Assembly: GCA_017530365.1 (NCBI GenBank)
Contig: JAFXMK010000011.1
Location: 124,001-188,000, forward strand
Source of the DNA: Bacteroidales bacterium
Lineage (GTDB): Bacteria > Bacteroidota > Bacteroidia > Bacteroidales > F082
Direction: 5' to 3'
Length of the DNA: 64,000 bases
The notes beneath the pieces were generated by a model. That model had not been told where the DNA came from and made no database searches. It saw only the letters and a list, made by a program, of their open reading frames with translations. Position numbers and translations under genes: made by a program. Of this stretch, positions 20,930 through 29,136 are shown piece by piece (the first letter of the stretch is position 1; each line of letters begins with the position of its first letter).

Positions 20930-20937
20930 CAAAAATA
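20930..20937 (-). promoter_or_regulatory. -7 box TATTTTTG of tdk
   Basis: On the minus strand TATTTTTG (plus-strand CAAAAATA) lies about 45 bases upstream of the tdk start. A TTTG 22 bases further upstream (plus-strand CAAA at 20960-20963) could be the -33 element. It lies just inside the start of the divergent gene, so the two promoters would overlap. Confidence 0.45.
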
Positions 20938-20951
20938 AATATTATTCAGAT

Positions 20952-22037
20952 ATGAACGACAAATTCAACGAGCAAAAAGATACGCTGGTTTCTTTGAAAC
21001 ACGAAATCAGCTTGTTACAACAACAAGTCGATTATCTTATCCGCAATGAGAAATCCCTTGGACTCCTTGATCTGGATGTCATGATGAACCGGACACACAC
21101 CATTTACGACCAGCTTTGTTCCATCGATATCAGCGATATGCCCGAAGAGGACGTCCCAGCCGATGACGATGAACTCCCCATCAATGAAGAGACCGTTAAG
21201 TCGCTATTTGGGATCGAAGAAGAAGAGCCTATTCAAGAAGAGGAACCTGTCGAGGAAGAGGAACCTGTTGAGGAAGAAGAACCTGTTGAGGAAAGTGACC
21301 CTGACGTCATTGCGAGCGAAGCGAAGCAAACCACACTCGACGATGATGGATTGCTTCGTCACTCCGCTCCTCGCAATGACGAACCCGACAACACTATCGA
21401 ACCCGAAGAAGAGCCCGTTTCCGTGGTGGGGAATGTCGAAGACGCGCCTCAATCCGATCCGAACGACTTCGGTTTTATCCTGAATTTTGAGCCGGTGGAA
21501 GAGAAAGAGGAGGAGACAGAAGTAAGAAGTCAGGAGATAGAAGACGGAGGTCAGGAGATAGAAGACGGAAGTCAGGAGACAGAAGAGACCGATCAGGTTT
21601 ATACAACAGGGGATGAGATCGAGATGAGCATTCCACAAACCACCCCTCCAGAGGAAGAGATCCCTTACGAACCAGTCATCATTGGCGACATGGAGGAGAA
21701 AGAGGAATCGGGGTTCGAGTTTGAGACACAGGAAACCCTGGGCGATCGTCTTCAACAGCAGGAAGACCATAGCCTGGCTGCCAAGCTGCAGCACGAAGCC
21801 GCCGTCAAGGACCTTCGTACCGCCATTGGCATCAACGACAAGTTTTTGCTCGTGAATGAGCTCTTCAGCGGCAGCATGGAGAAGTACAACAAATCCATCG
21901 AGAATCTCAATGACCTCAAGACCTTGAACGGTGCATTGATCTATATGAACGAGCTCCGCATTGAGCTGCAGTGGAATAGCAGCAACGAGGCCTATAAGAA
22001 GCTTCTGGAATTGGTTCACCGTAAGTTCGAAGCATAA
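20952..22037 (+). CDS. acidic repeat-rich protein of unknown function
   Basis: 361 residues, not recognised. Layout: an N-terminal helical, coiled-coil-like part (1-50, KHEISLLQQQVDYLI); an acidic low-complexity middle (about 60-255) made largely of in-frame repeats (EEEPVE x4, an RPE-like palindrome, SQEIEDG x3); and a conserved-looking helical C-terminus (about 280-361, INDKFLLVNELFSGSMEKYN). No signal peptide, so probably cytoplasmic. Its stop overlaps the rsmI start by one base (TAATG), so it heads the operon with rsmI and the OstA-like gene. The middle reads as a disordered linker tolerant of insertions, with the ends as functional parts; this is inferred. Confidence 0.75.
   Translation: MNDKFNEQKDTLVSLKHEISLLQQQVDYLIRNEKSLGLLDLDVMMNRTHTIYDQLCSIDISDMPEEDVPADDDELPINEETVKSLFGIEEEEPIQEEEPVEEEEPVEEEEPVEESDPDVIASEAKQTTLDDDGLLRHSAPRNDEPDNTIEPEEEPVSVVGNVEDAPQSDPNDFGFILNFEPVEEKEEETEVRSQEIEDGGQEIEDGSQETEETDQVYTTGDEIEMSIPQTTPPEEEIPYEPVIIGDMEEKEESGFEFETQETLGDRLQQQEDHSLAAKLQHEAAVKDLRTAIGINDKFLLVNELFSGSMEKYNKSIENLNDLKTLNGALIYMNELRIELQWNSSNEAYKKLLELVHRKFEA
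21219..21290 (+). repeat. in-frame 18-bp tandem repeat, 4 copies (EEEPVE)
   Basis: Four consecutive 18-base units encode EEEPIQ, EEEPVE, EEEPVE and EEEPVE. They differ mainly at third positions (GAG/GAA, GTC/GTT), so they have diverged since duplication. They lie in the acidic linker of the 20952-22037 gene. Confidence 0.9.
21306..21380. repeat. RPE-like palindromic element inserted in frame in a coding sequence
   Basis: Arms GTCATTGCGAG...AAGCAA (21306-21329) and TTGCTTC...CTCGCAATGAC (21350-21380) form a 75-base imperfect palindrome. It is translated as VIASEAKQ...GLLRHSAPRNDE within the linker of the acidic protein, with no frame disruption. The same half-element occurs between genes at 31416-31450 and 37298-37329. 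Palindromes with this core are known in many bacteria, and in-frame insertion is known for Rickettsia palindromic elements. Confidence 0.85.
21528..21590 (+). repeat. in-frame 21-bp tandem repeat, 3 copies (SQEIEDG)
   Basis: Three 21-base units encode SQEIEDG, GQEIEDG and SQETEET. The AGAAGTCAGGAGA-like sequence also resembles intergenic simple-repeat stretches (for example plus-strand 33787-33822, reverse orientation), so this may be the same kind of dispersed simple repeat captured in a gene. Confidence 0.8.
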
Positions 22038-22729
22038 TGAGCAAGCTCTATCTGGTCCCCACCCCTATCGGTAACCTTGAGGACATCACCTTGCGCGCCA
22101 TCCGTGTGCTCAAGGAGGTGGACGGCATCCTGGCCGAAGACACACGCACTTCGGGCAACCTCCTGCGGCATCTCGACATCAGCAAGCCGATGACGGCCTT
22201 CCACCTCAACAACGAGCATCAGCAGGTGGAACATCTCGCCGACCGTATCGAAGCCGGCGAGACTTTGGCTTTGGTGACCGACGCTGGCACTCCTGCCATC
22301 TCCGACCCCGGCTTCATGCTCGTCCGCGAATGCATCAAGAGAGGTCTCGAAGTGGAATGCCTCCCCGGTCCCACCGCCTTCGTGCCCGCCCTGGTCAACT
22401 CAGGCCTACCGGCGGAACGTTTCATCTTCGAAGGCTTCCTGCCCCACAAGAAAGGCCGTCAGACCAAAATACAGCAAATCGCCAACTATCCCTACACCAC
22501 CATCCTCTATGAATCGCCCTACCGTCTGGTAAAGACCCTGCAACAGTTCATGGAGGTGATGGGACCCGACCGACAAGTGGCAGTGGCGCGCGAACTCACC
22601 AAGATCCACGAGGAAAACGTGCGCGGCACCCTCGCCGAAGTAATCGAATATTTCAGTCAAAAAGAAGTGAAGGGAGAGATTGTTATCGTATTGGCATCCC
22701 ATAAGGATGCACTATCGGTAGAAGAATGA
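22037..22729 (+). CDS. rsmI: 16S rRNA (cytidine(1402)-2'-O)-methyltransferase
   Basis: 230 residues of the tetrapyrrole-methylase fold that uses S-adenosylmethionine to 2'-O-methylate C1402 of 16S rRNA. Seen: N-terminal YLVPTPIGNLEDITLRA; AEDTRTSGNLLRHL; the SAM loop LVTDAGTPAISDPGF (about 75-90); PGPTAFVPALVNSGLP; and YESPYRLVKTL. Somewhat shorter than RsmI proteins with a C-terminal extension, as is usual for the short form. It overlaps the preceding gene by one base and the following gene by four, so all three are probably cotranscribed. Confidence 0.95.
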   Translation: MSKLYLVPTPIGNLEDITLRAIRVLKEVDGILAEDTRTSGNLLRHLDISKPMTAFHLNNEHQQVEHLADRIEAGETLALVTDAGTPAISDPGFMLVRECIKRGLEVECLPGPTAFVPALVNSGLPAERFIFEGFLPHKKGRQTKIQQIANYPYTTILYESPYRLVKTLQQFMEVMGPDRQVAVARELTKIHEENVRGTLAEVIEYFSQKEVKGEIVIVLASHKDALSVEE

Positions 22730-24258
22730 GAAAAACCATCCTCATATTATTGTGTTTGATCAACAGCCTAGGATGGGCCCAGGAGCGGGAACGTACCATG
22801 ATCCACATCGAGCATGCCAACCTGTTCCGTAAGGTCGCAAACTCCGATGCCGTGCGTCTGATAGGCGACGTCCACATCCGTCACGACTCCACCCACTTCT
22901 ACTGCGACAGCGCCTATTACTACGAGAAGAAAAACAGCTTCGACGCCTTCCAAAACGTACACATCAACGTCAACGACAGCATCGACATGTACAGCCGCAC
23001 CATGCGCTATGACGGCGACCGGCGTTTTGCCGAGTTCTTCGACGATGTGCGCATGAACGACGACAGCACGGAGCTTCTGACTGACTACATGACCTACGAC
23101 CGCGACGAGCATCTGGCCAGCTATCCCCACTACGGCGTCACCACAAGAGGCGACAAGCAATTGATCAGCAAACTTGGCTTTTACCGCGATGACCTCAAGG
23201 AATTCCAGTTCTTCGACATGGTGAAGGTGATCAGCCCGAAGTACCAGATGTACACCGACACCTTGTACTATAACACCCGCATCGAGAAGATGTGGTTCCA
23301 AGGCCATACCACCATCGTCAACGAGGAAAACCGCATGGAGGGCACACACGGCTATTATCTTACCGAGCGCGACCTCGCCTATCTCGATGAGAATCCCGTG
23401 TTCTACAACAAAACACAAGAGCTGGTCGCCGACTCGATGCTCTATGACCGCCAACGCGGCTTCGCCAAAGCCATGAACAACATCCAGATGATTGACACCT
23501 CCTACAAGGTCATCCTCCGGGGCGAGTATGCCGAAGTTTGGGAGAAAATCGGCTTTTCCTTTGCCACCAATAAGGCATACGGCATCTATTACGACGGCGG
23601 TGATTCCCTCTATATCGCCTCCGACACCATGTTCTACCATTTCAAGACAGAGCTCAACCAAGAAGAGAAGATCATCGGACGACGTCATGTGCGTTTTTAT
23701 AAATCCGACATGCAAGGTCTGTGCGACACTATGACTTACGACATGGCCGACTCTACTATCAGGATGCGTGTCAAACCCATACTGTGGACCTCTGACTCGC
23801 AGATGACTGGCGATGTCATCGATATCAAGGTGGCCAATCACACCATCGACAGCCTCTTCCAAAAAGGCAACGCCTTCATCATCAACAAAGACAGCATCGA
23901 AGGTTATAACCAAATCTTTGGCAAGGAGATGGTCTCTCGTTTCCGTGACGGTAACCTCGACCATGTCAACGTCAACGAAGATGCCAAGGTGATCTCCTGG
24001 CTCCGTGAAGATGACGGATCCCTCATCGGCATCAACAAATCTGCCTCCAAGGACATGAAGATCCTCATGAAAGACAATGAGATCACCCTCATCAAGTATT
24101 TCCAAAACATCGACGAAACCCTATATCCGGAAAAGGACATCAAGGAATCGGAACGTTATTTGGACGGTTTCATTTGGCGCGAGGAGGAAAGGCCCAAGGA
24201 TAAGGAGGGGATATTCGGAATGGAAAGCGGAAAGACGAAAACAGAGAATAATAATTAA
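22726..24258 (+). CDS. OstA-like / LptA-family outer-membrane biogenesis protein
   Basis: 510 residues with a signal peptide (1-19, ending GWAQ) and many OstA/LptA-type beta repeats of the form VRLIGDVHIRHDSTHFYCDSA and YDRDEHLASYPHYGVTT. The family binds lipopolysaccharide on its way to the outer membrane; the Bacteroidota version is longer than the enterobacterial LptA. It starts inside the rsmI stop (ATGA). The C-terminal ~40 residues are charged and repetitive (REEERPKDKEG) and probably unstructured. Exact place in the Lpt bridge not established. Confidence 0.85.
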   Translation: MRKTILILLCLINSLGWAQERERTMIHIEHANLFRKVANSDAVRLIGDVHIRHDSTHFYCDSAYYYEKKNSFDAFQNVHINVNDSIDMYSRTMRYDGDRRFAEFFDDVRMNDDSTELLTDYMTYDRDEHLASYPHYGVTTRGDKQLISKLGFYRDDLKEFQFFDMVKVISPKYQMYTDTLYYNTRIEKMWFQGHTTIVNEENRMEGTHGYYLTERDLAYLDENPVFYNKTQELVADSMLYDRQRGFAKAMNNIQMIDTSYKVILRGEYAEVWEKIGFSFATNKAYGIYYDGGDSLYIASDTMFYHFKTELNQEEKIIGRRHVRFYKSDMQGLCDTMTYDMADSTIRMRVKPILWTSDSQMTGDVIDIKVANHTIDSLFQKGNAFIINKDSIEGYNQIFGKEMVSRFRDGNLDHVNVNEDAKVISWLREDDGSLIGINKSASKDMKILMKDNEITLIKYFQNIDETLYPEKDIKESERYLDGFIWREEERPKDKEGIFGMESGKTKTENNN

Positions 24259-24304
24259 TTAGAAATATATTAATTATTTTCTTATTTATTTAAAATATTT
24301 TCAT

Positions 24305-24312
24305 TATTTTTG
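24305..24312 (+). promoter_or_regulatory. -7 box TATTTTTG before the DUF5618 fragment
   Basis: TATTTTTG followed by C, 22 bases before the ATG at 24335, in a very AT-rich stretch. The full-length homologue at 60596 has the same TATTTTTGC box upstream. No convincing TTG at the -33 spacing here. Confidence 0.4.
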
Positions 24313-24334
24313 CGGTGTTTTAAAATAAATATTC

Positions 24335-24487
24335 ATGGAAAAGAAGAAACTGGCAAAGCTCGTCAACACTGGCTATGAGAACATCCATCTTATCATGGGC
24401 TACGATGGTAACCCAAGCAAAGGAGTTTGTGATTCAGGTTTCCGAATGGCCAACGACATCATCGACCGCTGCGCCAGATTGATTTGA
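24335..24487 (+). CDS. 50-aa C-terminal fragment of a DUF5618-like protein
   Basis: This short frame translates to a 50-residue protein matching the last third of the full-length protein at 60596-61006. Shared blocks: NTGYENIH/NTAYETLH, MGYDGN, FRMANDIIDRCA/FRLANDIIDRCA. The first two thirds are absent, yet it has its own ATG and an upstream -7 box. The last 54 bases overlap the 3' end of the CvpA-family gene on the other strand. It may be a remnant of a deleted duplicate or a retained mini-protein; the DNA is well diverged from the full copy, so the event is not recent. Confidence 0.6.
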   Translation: MEKKKLAKLVNTGYENIHLIMGYDGNPSKGVCDSGFRMANDIIDRCARLI

Positions 24488-24976
24488 TACCGCCTCCTTG
24501 ACGATGTCGAACCCCTGATAAACATACGGCACCGTCTGCTCCACGTATGGATATAACAACGACTTCTGCTTGGCGTCTTCTTTGACGACACCTTTTAAGT
24601 TCAAGACATTGAGCAGCATCACCAAAAGACTGCAGATCAATAAGCCCTTGGCTAACCCCACCAAAAAGCCACCTGCCTTATCGATAAATCCCAAATTGAT
24701 CGCCTTCACCATCTTGGATACCAGCCGTCCCAACAGATTCACAATGATCGCCACCACGATAAAAGTGACGATGAATGAGATCAAATGAAGGTATTTCGGG
24801 TCGATCTCCACATACTCCACCAGCTTGTTGGCAGTGAAATCACAAAAGTGGAAGGCCCCGTACAGCCCGATACCCAAGCCCAACAGGGTGGTCACCTCGA
24901 TGATGATGCCCTTGCGCCAGCCTCCATAGCCGAAGGCAATAAGTAGCACCGCGATGATGATGTCCAGATAGTTCAT
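24434..24976 (-). CDS. CvpA family membrane protein
   Basis: 180 residues with four hydrophobic helices (about 5-22, 25-45, 62-85 and 105-125) and the family-typical start MNYLDIIIAVLLIAFGYGGWRKG. CvpA was named from colicin V production in E. coli; homologues are widespread envelope proteins of uncertain biochemical role. The C-terminal residues AAVDDVVGHSET are encoded antisense to the DUF5618 fragment, so the native tail may have been replaced when that fragment arrived. It follows the M64 peptidase gene by 14 bases on the same strand. Confidence 0.85.
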   Translation of the reverse strand: MNYLDIIIAVLLIAFGYGGWRKGIIIEVTTLLGLGIGLYGAFHFCDFTANKLVEYVEIDPKYLHLISFIVTFIVVAIIVNLLGRLVSKMVKAINLGFIDKAGGFLVGLAKGLLICSLLVMLLNVLNLKGVVKEDAKQKSLLYPYVEQTVPYVYQGFDIVKEAVSNQSGAAVDDVVGHSET

Positions 24977-24990
24977 GGAAGATGAGAATT

Positions 24991-26259
24991 TTACTCAGAA
25001 TAATAAAGGATCATCCGCTCAATGGCGCGCTGGCACACGGGACAGAACTCATGGCCGTTGAAGGTCTTCATCAGGCAATCCGTATGGGGACTGTAAATGC
25101 CTTCGGCTTCATAGCCACCACCTTCGAACACACCAATGATATGATCATATTTTTTCTCTCGCGGTGTGGGTATCGGCGTCTTCTTATCCATCATATCCTT
25201 CCACTTGGCATCGAAATCGACCAAGGTGGTAATGTTAGGCTCCCAAGGCTCGATATCGTTGTTGTAGAAGTCGCCGTAACTTGTCGAGTCGTCATAGTAT
25301 TCATCAGCCAGACCCGCAAAGCCATGTCCGAACTCATGGATGAAGATGTCACTGGAGTAGGAATTGCCCGCAGCGCTGGAGCAGTAGAAGTTATAAATGC
25401 CGCCACCGCCATATTTCTTGCTATTGATCAGGATATAGATCTGGTCGTATGGCACTTGACCAGCGAGATCGCGGATATCGCGGTTGTCAGTGCTCATGCA
25501 ATAACGCTCCGAGTCGAAGGTCCAGTAGCTGAACCGCATCACCGTGTTACGATAGATATGATCGCCTGGCTCGGTACAGCCTGATTCTTGTGACGGTGCC
25601 ATCACACCACGGACGTTGAAGCTGGTGCGGTAACGGTCGTATGGTGCATAACTAAAGAGACTTTGCACGAAGAAGTCACAGTCCTTCACGAACTTACCCA
25701 TCTCGGCTTGGGTGTAACCTTCAGGAAGGATGACGATATCAACCGCCTTGGTGATGTCCTTGTTGCCGATCCAAGCGTCATAAACGGGTAAGCCGAGGTT
25801 GTCGGCGGTGCGGATGAAATAGTCGTCAGGCTTCACTGTCAGGCGCATGCCTTCGATCAGACGGCCTTCCCAGTCCTTGCGGTAAAGCACCACTTCGACT
25901 TGTTTTTTCGGGAAGGGCACGATGACCGATTCATCAAAGGTCTTGGTGACTTTGGTTGCCTCCTCTGTGGTCTGCCACTCACCGTATAGGTTCTGATAAC
26001 CCTTGGAGAACAGCAAGTGATCCGTGCCAGGTTCATAGACCTTTACGATGTAGTTGCCAAACTCCAGATTGTCGATAAGGTTGGTCTTAGAGCCGCTCCA
26101 ATAGGGCTCTTTGATCAATTCTTTAAGTGCAAAAGCCGTTGTTTTGTCATTCCCCGTGAGGGTGTAGTCCACGCGAAGCGAGGCGGGTTCAAACCATTCT
26201 TCAAATTGAGCCCAGGCAAAGGTGGGCAACAAAACTAACAATAATAATAAACGTTTCAT
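24991..26259 (-). CDS. secreted M64 family (IgA peptidase-like) metallopeptidase
   Basis: 422 residues from ATG 26259, which gives a clean signal peptide (MKRLLLLLVLLPTFAWAQ). A longer frame to 26301 would translate a palindromic repeat and is rejected. The zinc site is HEFGHGFAGLADEYY (His308, Glu309, His312, with D/E ligand candidates directly after), the M64 signature. An N-terminal beta domain precedes VDIVILPEGYTQAEMGKF, a typical M64 strand. The C-terminus carries C-x-x-C (FCPVCQ), common in these proteins. No T9SS tail, so probably periplasmic or secreted otherwise. Substrate not predictable; the namesake cleaves IgA but most gut homologues are untested. Confidence 0.92.
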   Translation of the reverse strand: MKRLLLLLVLLPTFAWAQFEEWFEPASLRVDYTLTGNDKTTAFALKELIKEPYWSGSKTNLIDNLEFGNYIVKVYEPGTDHLLFSKGYQNLYGEWQTTEEATKVTKTFDESVIVPFPKKQVEVVLYRKDWEGRLIEGMRLTVKPDDYFIRTADNLGLPVYDAWIGNKDITKAVDIVILPEGYTQAEMGKFVKDCDFFVQSLFSYAPYDRYRTSFNVRGVMAPSQESGCTEPGDHIYRNTVMRFSYWTFDSERYCMSTDNRDIRDLAGQVPYDQIYILINSKKYGGGGIYNFYCSSAAGNSYSSDIFIHEFGHGFAGLADEYYDDSTSYGDFYNNDIEPWEPNITTLVDFDAKWKDMMDKKTPIPTPREKKYDHIIGVFEGGGYEAEGIYSPHTDCLMKTFNGHEFCPVCQRAIERMILYYSE

Positions 26260-26261
26260 TT

Positions 26262-26292
26262 CTATAAAGCTAGCATCCCCTGCGGGGATGCG
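26262..26292. repeat. single REP-like hairpin, diverged relative of the 19.5-20.3 kb palindromes
   Basis: TCTATAAAGCTA is followed by the perfect stem GCATCCCC-TGC-GGGGATGC, paralleling TCTATAGAACTATCATCCGCC...GGCGG at the transposase. It lies between the M64 gene and the upstream gene on the same strand, where it could also affect mRNA stability. Confidence 0.7.
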
Positions 26293-26297
26293 AATGG

Positions 26298-27386
26298 TCA
26301 ATTCTTAATCAAATCAAACCGTTTTCCGTTCCAAGACAAGCGGCCAACAACCTTCGAGAGGTCCTTGTAATAATAGATATCCATGGTCTTGCCCTGGTGA
26401 GGCAAACGTACGATGGCCTTGGGCATGTCCTGCAGCAGCTGAAGCGTCGTATGATCAGGGTAAAGCACCTGTTCTTTTGGATCATAGTCGAAGCACAGCA
26501 ACACCTGATTAGGTGCGTTGTAGTTGATCAGGAAGAGTTTGTGACCATTGTCTTTGTCCCATGAGCAAGCCTCGAGCCAATAGTCGCTGTCGCTTACCAG
26601 CTGATACATCAAGTAATTGTTCTTGTTGTCAAGGATCCATTCCACGATATCTTCAAATTCGTAAGTCGGATCATTGATTTTTTCCAATCCCATCATGGTG
26701 AGAGGAGTTTGGTTTGAGACGGCAAAACTTAAGAAGAGCTCTTCGATGGTAGGCTGTTTTCCTTGAGGTTCAAGTGTTCCATCGACATAGACATTGAGGT
26801 AATAGTCCTCGCCGGAACACCAATCGCGCACCATGTTCGACTCCGACTTAAAAGTGCCGTCATCGGGTCCCAGTGAATAGACGATGCGGTCAATAACCCC
26901 ATCTTCTTCGAAACGCACCTTGTCTTCCTGATAACACCAGAAATCTACTGTGGCATAGTGATCGCCCCACCAAACGGAACGGAGGGAGTGATGCAAACCC
27001 GCTTCGACATATTGAATGGTGTAATCCCAATCGAATTCTTCATACGGGTCATCAGCGGTACCTGAATCGATGATCTGAACTTTGCGGTCATTGAGTTTTT
27101 TGAGCGTCGCCTGATACTCCTCATCGAAAGAGGTGCCCAAAATGGCTTGGGCGTTGTAGCCACCATAGACTTGGATGTGGGTGTCGCCATCAGGAGAGAC
27201 AAAGGTCTGACCATCGCCCGACTCCGACTCGCCCATGCCACCGAAGTCCTCCGGGATAAGGATGGAGTACTGGTATTTTTCGTTCCAATAAGACTTGAAG
27301 CCTTTCGTCTGTGCGAAGAGGCTGCCCGTGAGCAACACAGCCAAACAAGTCAATAAAGCTGATTTTAATAATGTTGTTTTTCTCAT
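26298..27386 (-). CDS. secreted protein of unknown function
   Basis: 362 residues, not recognised. A signal peptide (about 1-25, LLTGSLFAQ) is followed by a segment like NEKYQYSILIPEDFGGMGES, the pattern of small PsbP/Mog1-like alpha-beta domains found in many secreted bacterial proteins (about 35-160). The C-terminal half has no motif I recognise. It lies 38 bases upstream of the M64 peptidase on the same strand and 33 bases downstream of another secreted unknown, so the three may form one transcript. Confidence 0.65.
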   Translation of the reverse strand: MRKTTLLKSALLTCLAVLLTGSLFAQTKGFKSYWNEKYQYSILIPEDFGGMGESESGDGQTFVSPDGDTHIQVYGGYNAQAILGTSFDEEYQATLKKLNDRKVQIIDSGTADDPYEEFDWDYTIQYVEAGLHHSLRSVWWGDHYATVDFWCYQEDKVRFEEDGVIDRIVYSLGPDDGTFKSESNMVRDWCSGEDYYLNVYVDGTLEPQGKQPTIEELFLSFAVSNQTPLTMMGLEKINDPTYEFEDIVEWILDNKNNYLMYQLVSDSDYWLEACSWDKDNGHKLFLINYNAPNQVLLCFDYDPKEQVLYPDHTTLQLLQDMPKAIVRLPHQGKTMDIYYYKDLSKVVGRLSWNGKRFDLIKN

Positions 27387-27419
27387 ATTATTTCTTCTTT
27401 CTTCTTACTGCTGTCTGCT

Positions 27420-28025
27420 TTACCAATAATAGTCGTAACCAGAATTATATGTGTCATCAAATATTTTCTTAAAATAAGTGAATCCCGTTACGGCGTAGTC
27501 GATCTTTTCCTGGAACGAAGGCTGCATCTCGGTTTCCTTCATCTTGCCATCGTCGCCGGCTTTCTTGCAGATGGTCTTGACGACCTTCCCATCCTTGCCA
27601 TAATAGGCGCGAAGTTCCGTTTTTGCATCCACATCGAAGTCATAATATGACTTAAAGAAAAACAGCGGGGTTCCGTCGCTATCATAGAGATATTCCTCAT
27701 AGACTTCGTGATCGGCTACCGAGAAGGAGTTGCGCACCATCATGATAGCGTAGGATGACGGATAAGGCTCCGTTTCATCCTCATAGACCTCCTCATAGTA
27801 GTATTGGGAAGTGTAATGGCAAGGTCCTACGGCTGACCAGTTCTGGTAACGGGTCATGGTGGTATAATTCTTGAAAGCAGCTTCTTCTCCGTACTCGGTG
27901 ATTCCTTTTATCTTGTTTTGGGCTTCTGTATATTGATCACGGATGTATTTCACACGGTCGTTGTTTTGAGCCTTTAATGGCAACAAAAATGCCACTAAGC
28001 AAAGGAATAGGATAAGTTGTTTCAT
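27420..28025 (-). CDS. secreted protein of unknown function, Tyr-rich
   Basis: 201 residues with a signal peptide (1-19, LLPLKAQ). The mature part is rich in Tyr, Asp and Glu, with a YAIMMVRNSFSVADHEVYEEYLYD stretch (split here over residues 90-113) and a C-terminus ending NSGYDYYW. No family recognised. First gene of the probable minus-strand group that includes the following unknown and the M64 peptidase. Confidence 0.6.
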   Translation of the reverse strand: MKQLILFLCLVAFLLPLKAQNNDRVKYIRDQYTEAQNKIKGITEYGEEAAFKNYTTMTRYQNWSAVGPCHYTSQYYYEEVYEDETEPYPSSYAIMMVRNSFSVADHEVYEEYLYDSDGTPLFFFKSYYDFDVDAKTELRAYYGKDGKVVKTICKKAGDDGKMKETEMQPSFQEKIDYAVTGFTYFKKIFDDTYNSGYDYYW

Positions 28026-28072
28026 GTGTTAGTTAGTTTTATTTGTTGGATTATTGGAGCAAAGTTATGAAA

Positions 28073-28080
28073 TATTTTTG
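28073..28080 (+). promoter_or_regulatory. -7 box TATTTTTG upstream of the ROK gene
   Basis: TATTTTTG lies 32 bases before the chosen ATG at 28112. A TTTG at 28042-28045 is 27 bases away, longer than the usual spacing, so only the -7 match is convincing. Confidence 0.4.
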
Positions 28081-28111
28081 TATTTTAGCAACTCCATCAA
28101 AAACAAACATT

Positions 28112-29062
28112 ATGACGAACACCTATTCTATTGGCATTGACATCGGTGGGACGAACACCGACATTGGGTTAGTAAGCGCTGACGGACGTTGCGTGGCGCA
28201 AAACAACCTGCCTACAGCAAAATACTATGATGCCGACCTGTATGTAGCCGACATCTGCAGGAAGATCCGAGAGATGATGGAGGAGGAACATGTTTCCTCC
28301 ATCGACGGAGTGGGCATCGCTGCCCCGATGGGCAACTACTATACAGGTTGCATTGATAATGCCACCAACCTGAATTTCAGAGGCACCACTGATTTGAACG
28401 CTTTGATACACAAGTACCTCGACGTACCAGTGACAGTCTCCAACGATGCCAATGCCGCCGCATACGGCGAGTTGGTGTATGGCGGCGCTAAGGGGATGAA
28501 GAACTTCATCATGTTCACCTTGGGCACTGGCGTGGGCAGCGGCATCGTCATAGATGGCAAGCTGCTGCACGGCAAGACCGGCAATGCTGGAGAGTTGGGA
28601 CACGCCATCGTGGATCCCAATGGTCGTCAATGCGGATGCGGCCGCAAGGGCTGTCTGGAGACCTACGCCTCAGCAACAGGCATACGTGCCACAGCCCTGA
28701 AGGTGTTGGCAGAACATCCGGAATATGACGGTCCGTTGGCTCAGATGACACGAGAGGAACTGACCAGCAAACACGTGGGTGATGCCGCCAACGCGGGCGA
28801 TTCATTGGCTTTGATGATCTTTGAGCGAACGGGACAATGGCTTGGGCTGGCGATGGCCAATGCAGTGGCGTTCAGCAGCCCCGAAGCCATCTTCCTCATG
28901 GGCGGCCCCGTAAAAGCAGGTGAAGTGCTACTGAGACCAGTGCGCGAGTCGTTTGAGAAGAACCTCTGTTTCGTCTTCAAAGGCAGCGTGGACATCAGAG
29001 TCTCGGAGCTTCCCGGCAACGAAGCAGCGATTCTCGGTGCAGCGGCGCTGACGAAGAGTTGA
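28112..29062 (+). CDS. ROK family sugar kinase (glucokinase-like)
   Basis: 316 residues from ATG 28112, which places the phosphate-binding motif DIGGTNTDIG at 10-19 as in the family; the longer frame to 28043 would run through the promoter. Also seen: catalytic NDANAAAYGE (Asp general base), TLGTGVGSGIVIDG, and the ROK zinc motif CGCGRKGCLE after GHAIVDPNG. Members phosphorylate hexoses such as glucose or N-acetylated sugars with ATP in the cytosol. No DNA-binding domain, so an enzyme rather than a repressor. Exact sugar not determinable from context. Confidence 0.93.
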   Translation: MTNTYSIGIDIGGTNTDIGLVSADGRCVAQNNLPTAKYYDADLYVADICRKIREMMEEEHVSSIDGVGIAAPMGNYYTGCIDNATNLNFRGTTDLNALIHKYLDVPVTVSNDANAAAYGELVYGGAKGMKNFIMFTLGTGVGSGIVIDGKLLHGKTGNAGELGHAIVDPNGRQCGCGRKGCLETYASATGIRATALKVLAEHPEYDGPLAQMTREELTSKHVGDAANAGDSLALMIFERTGQWLGLAMANAVAFSSPEAIFLMGGPVKAGEVLLRPVRESFEKNLCFVFKGSVDIRVSELPGNEAAILGAAALTKS

Positions 29063-29068
29063 GAAAAA

Positions 29069-29136
29069 GGTTAAAGGTGAGAGATGAGAGGTAAGCGATA
29101 TCAATAACCTCTCACCTTTAACCTCTAACCTCTCAC
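29069..29136. repeat. GGTTAAAGGTGAGAG inverted repeat between convergent genes
   Basis: Arm 29069-29092 (GGTTAAAGGTGAGAGATGAG...) is answered by 29106-29136 (AACCTCTCACCTTTAACC...). The last bases include the TonB receptor stop codon. The same repeat family lies inside the coding region of the U32 peptidase at 63306-63391. Here it may double as a bidirectional terminator. Confidence 0.8.

Noticed and set aside
22768-24105. 445-codon minus-strand frame opposite the OstA-like gene
   Set aside because: Antisense shadow; the plus strand encodes a signal peptide and family repeats in a tight operon with rsmI.
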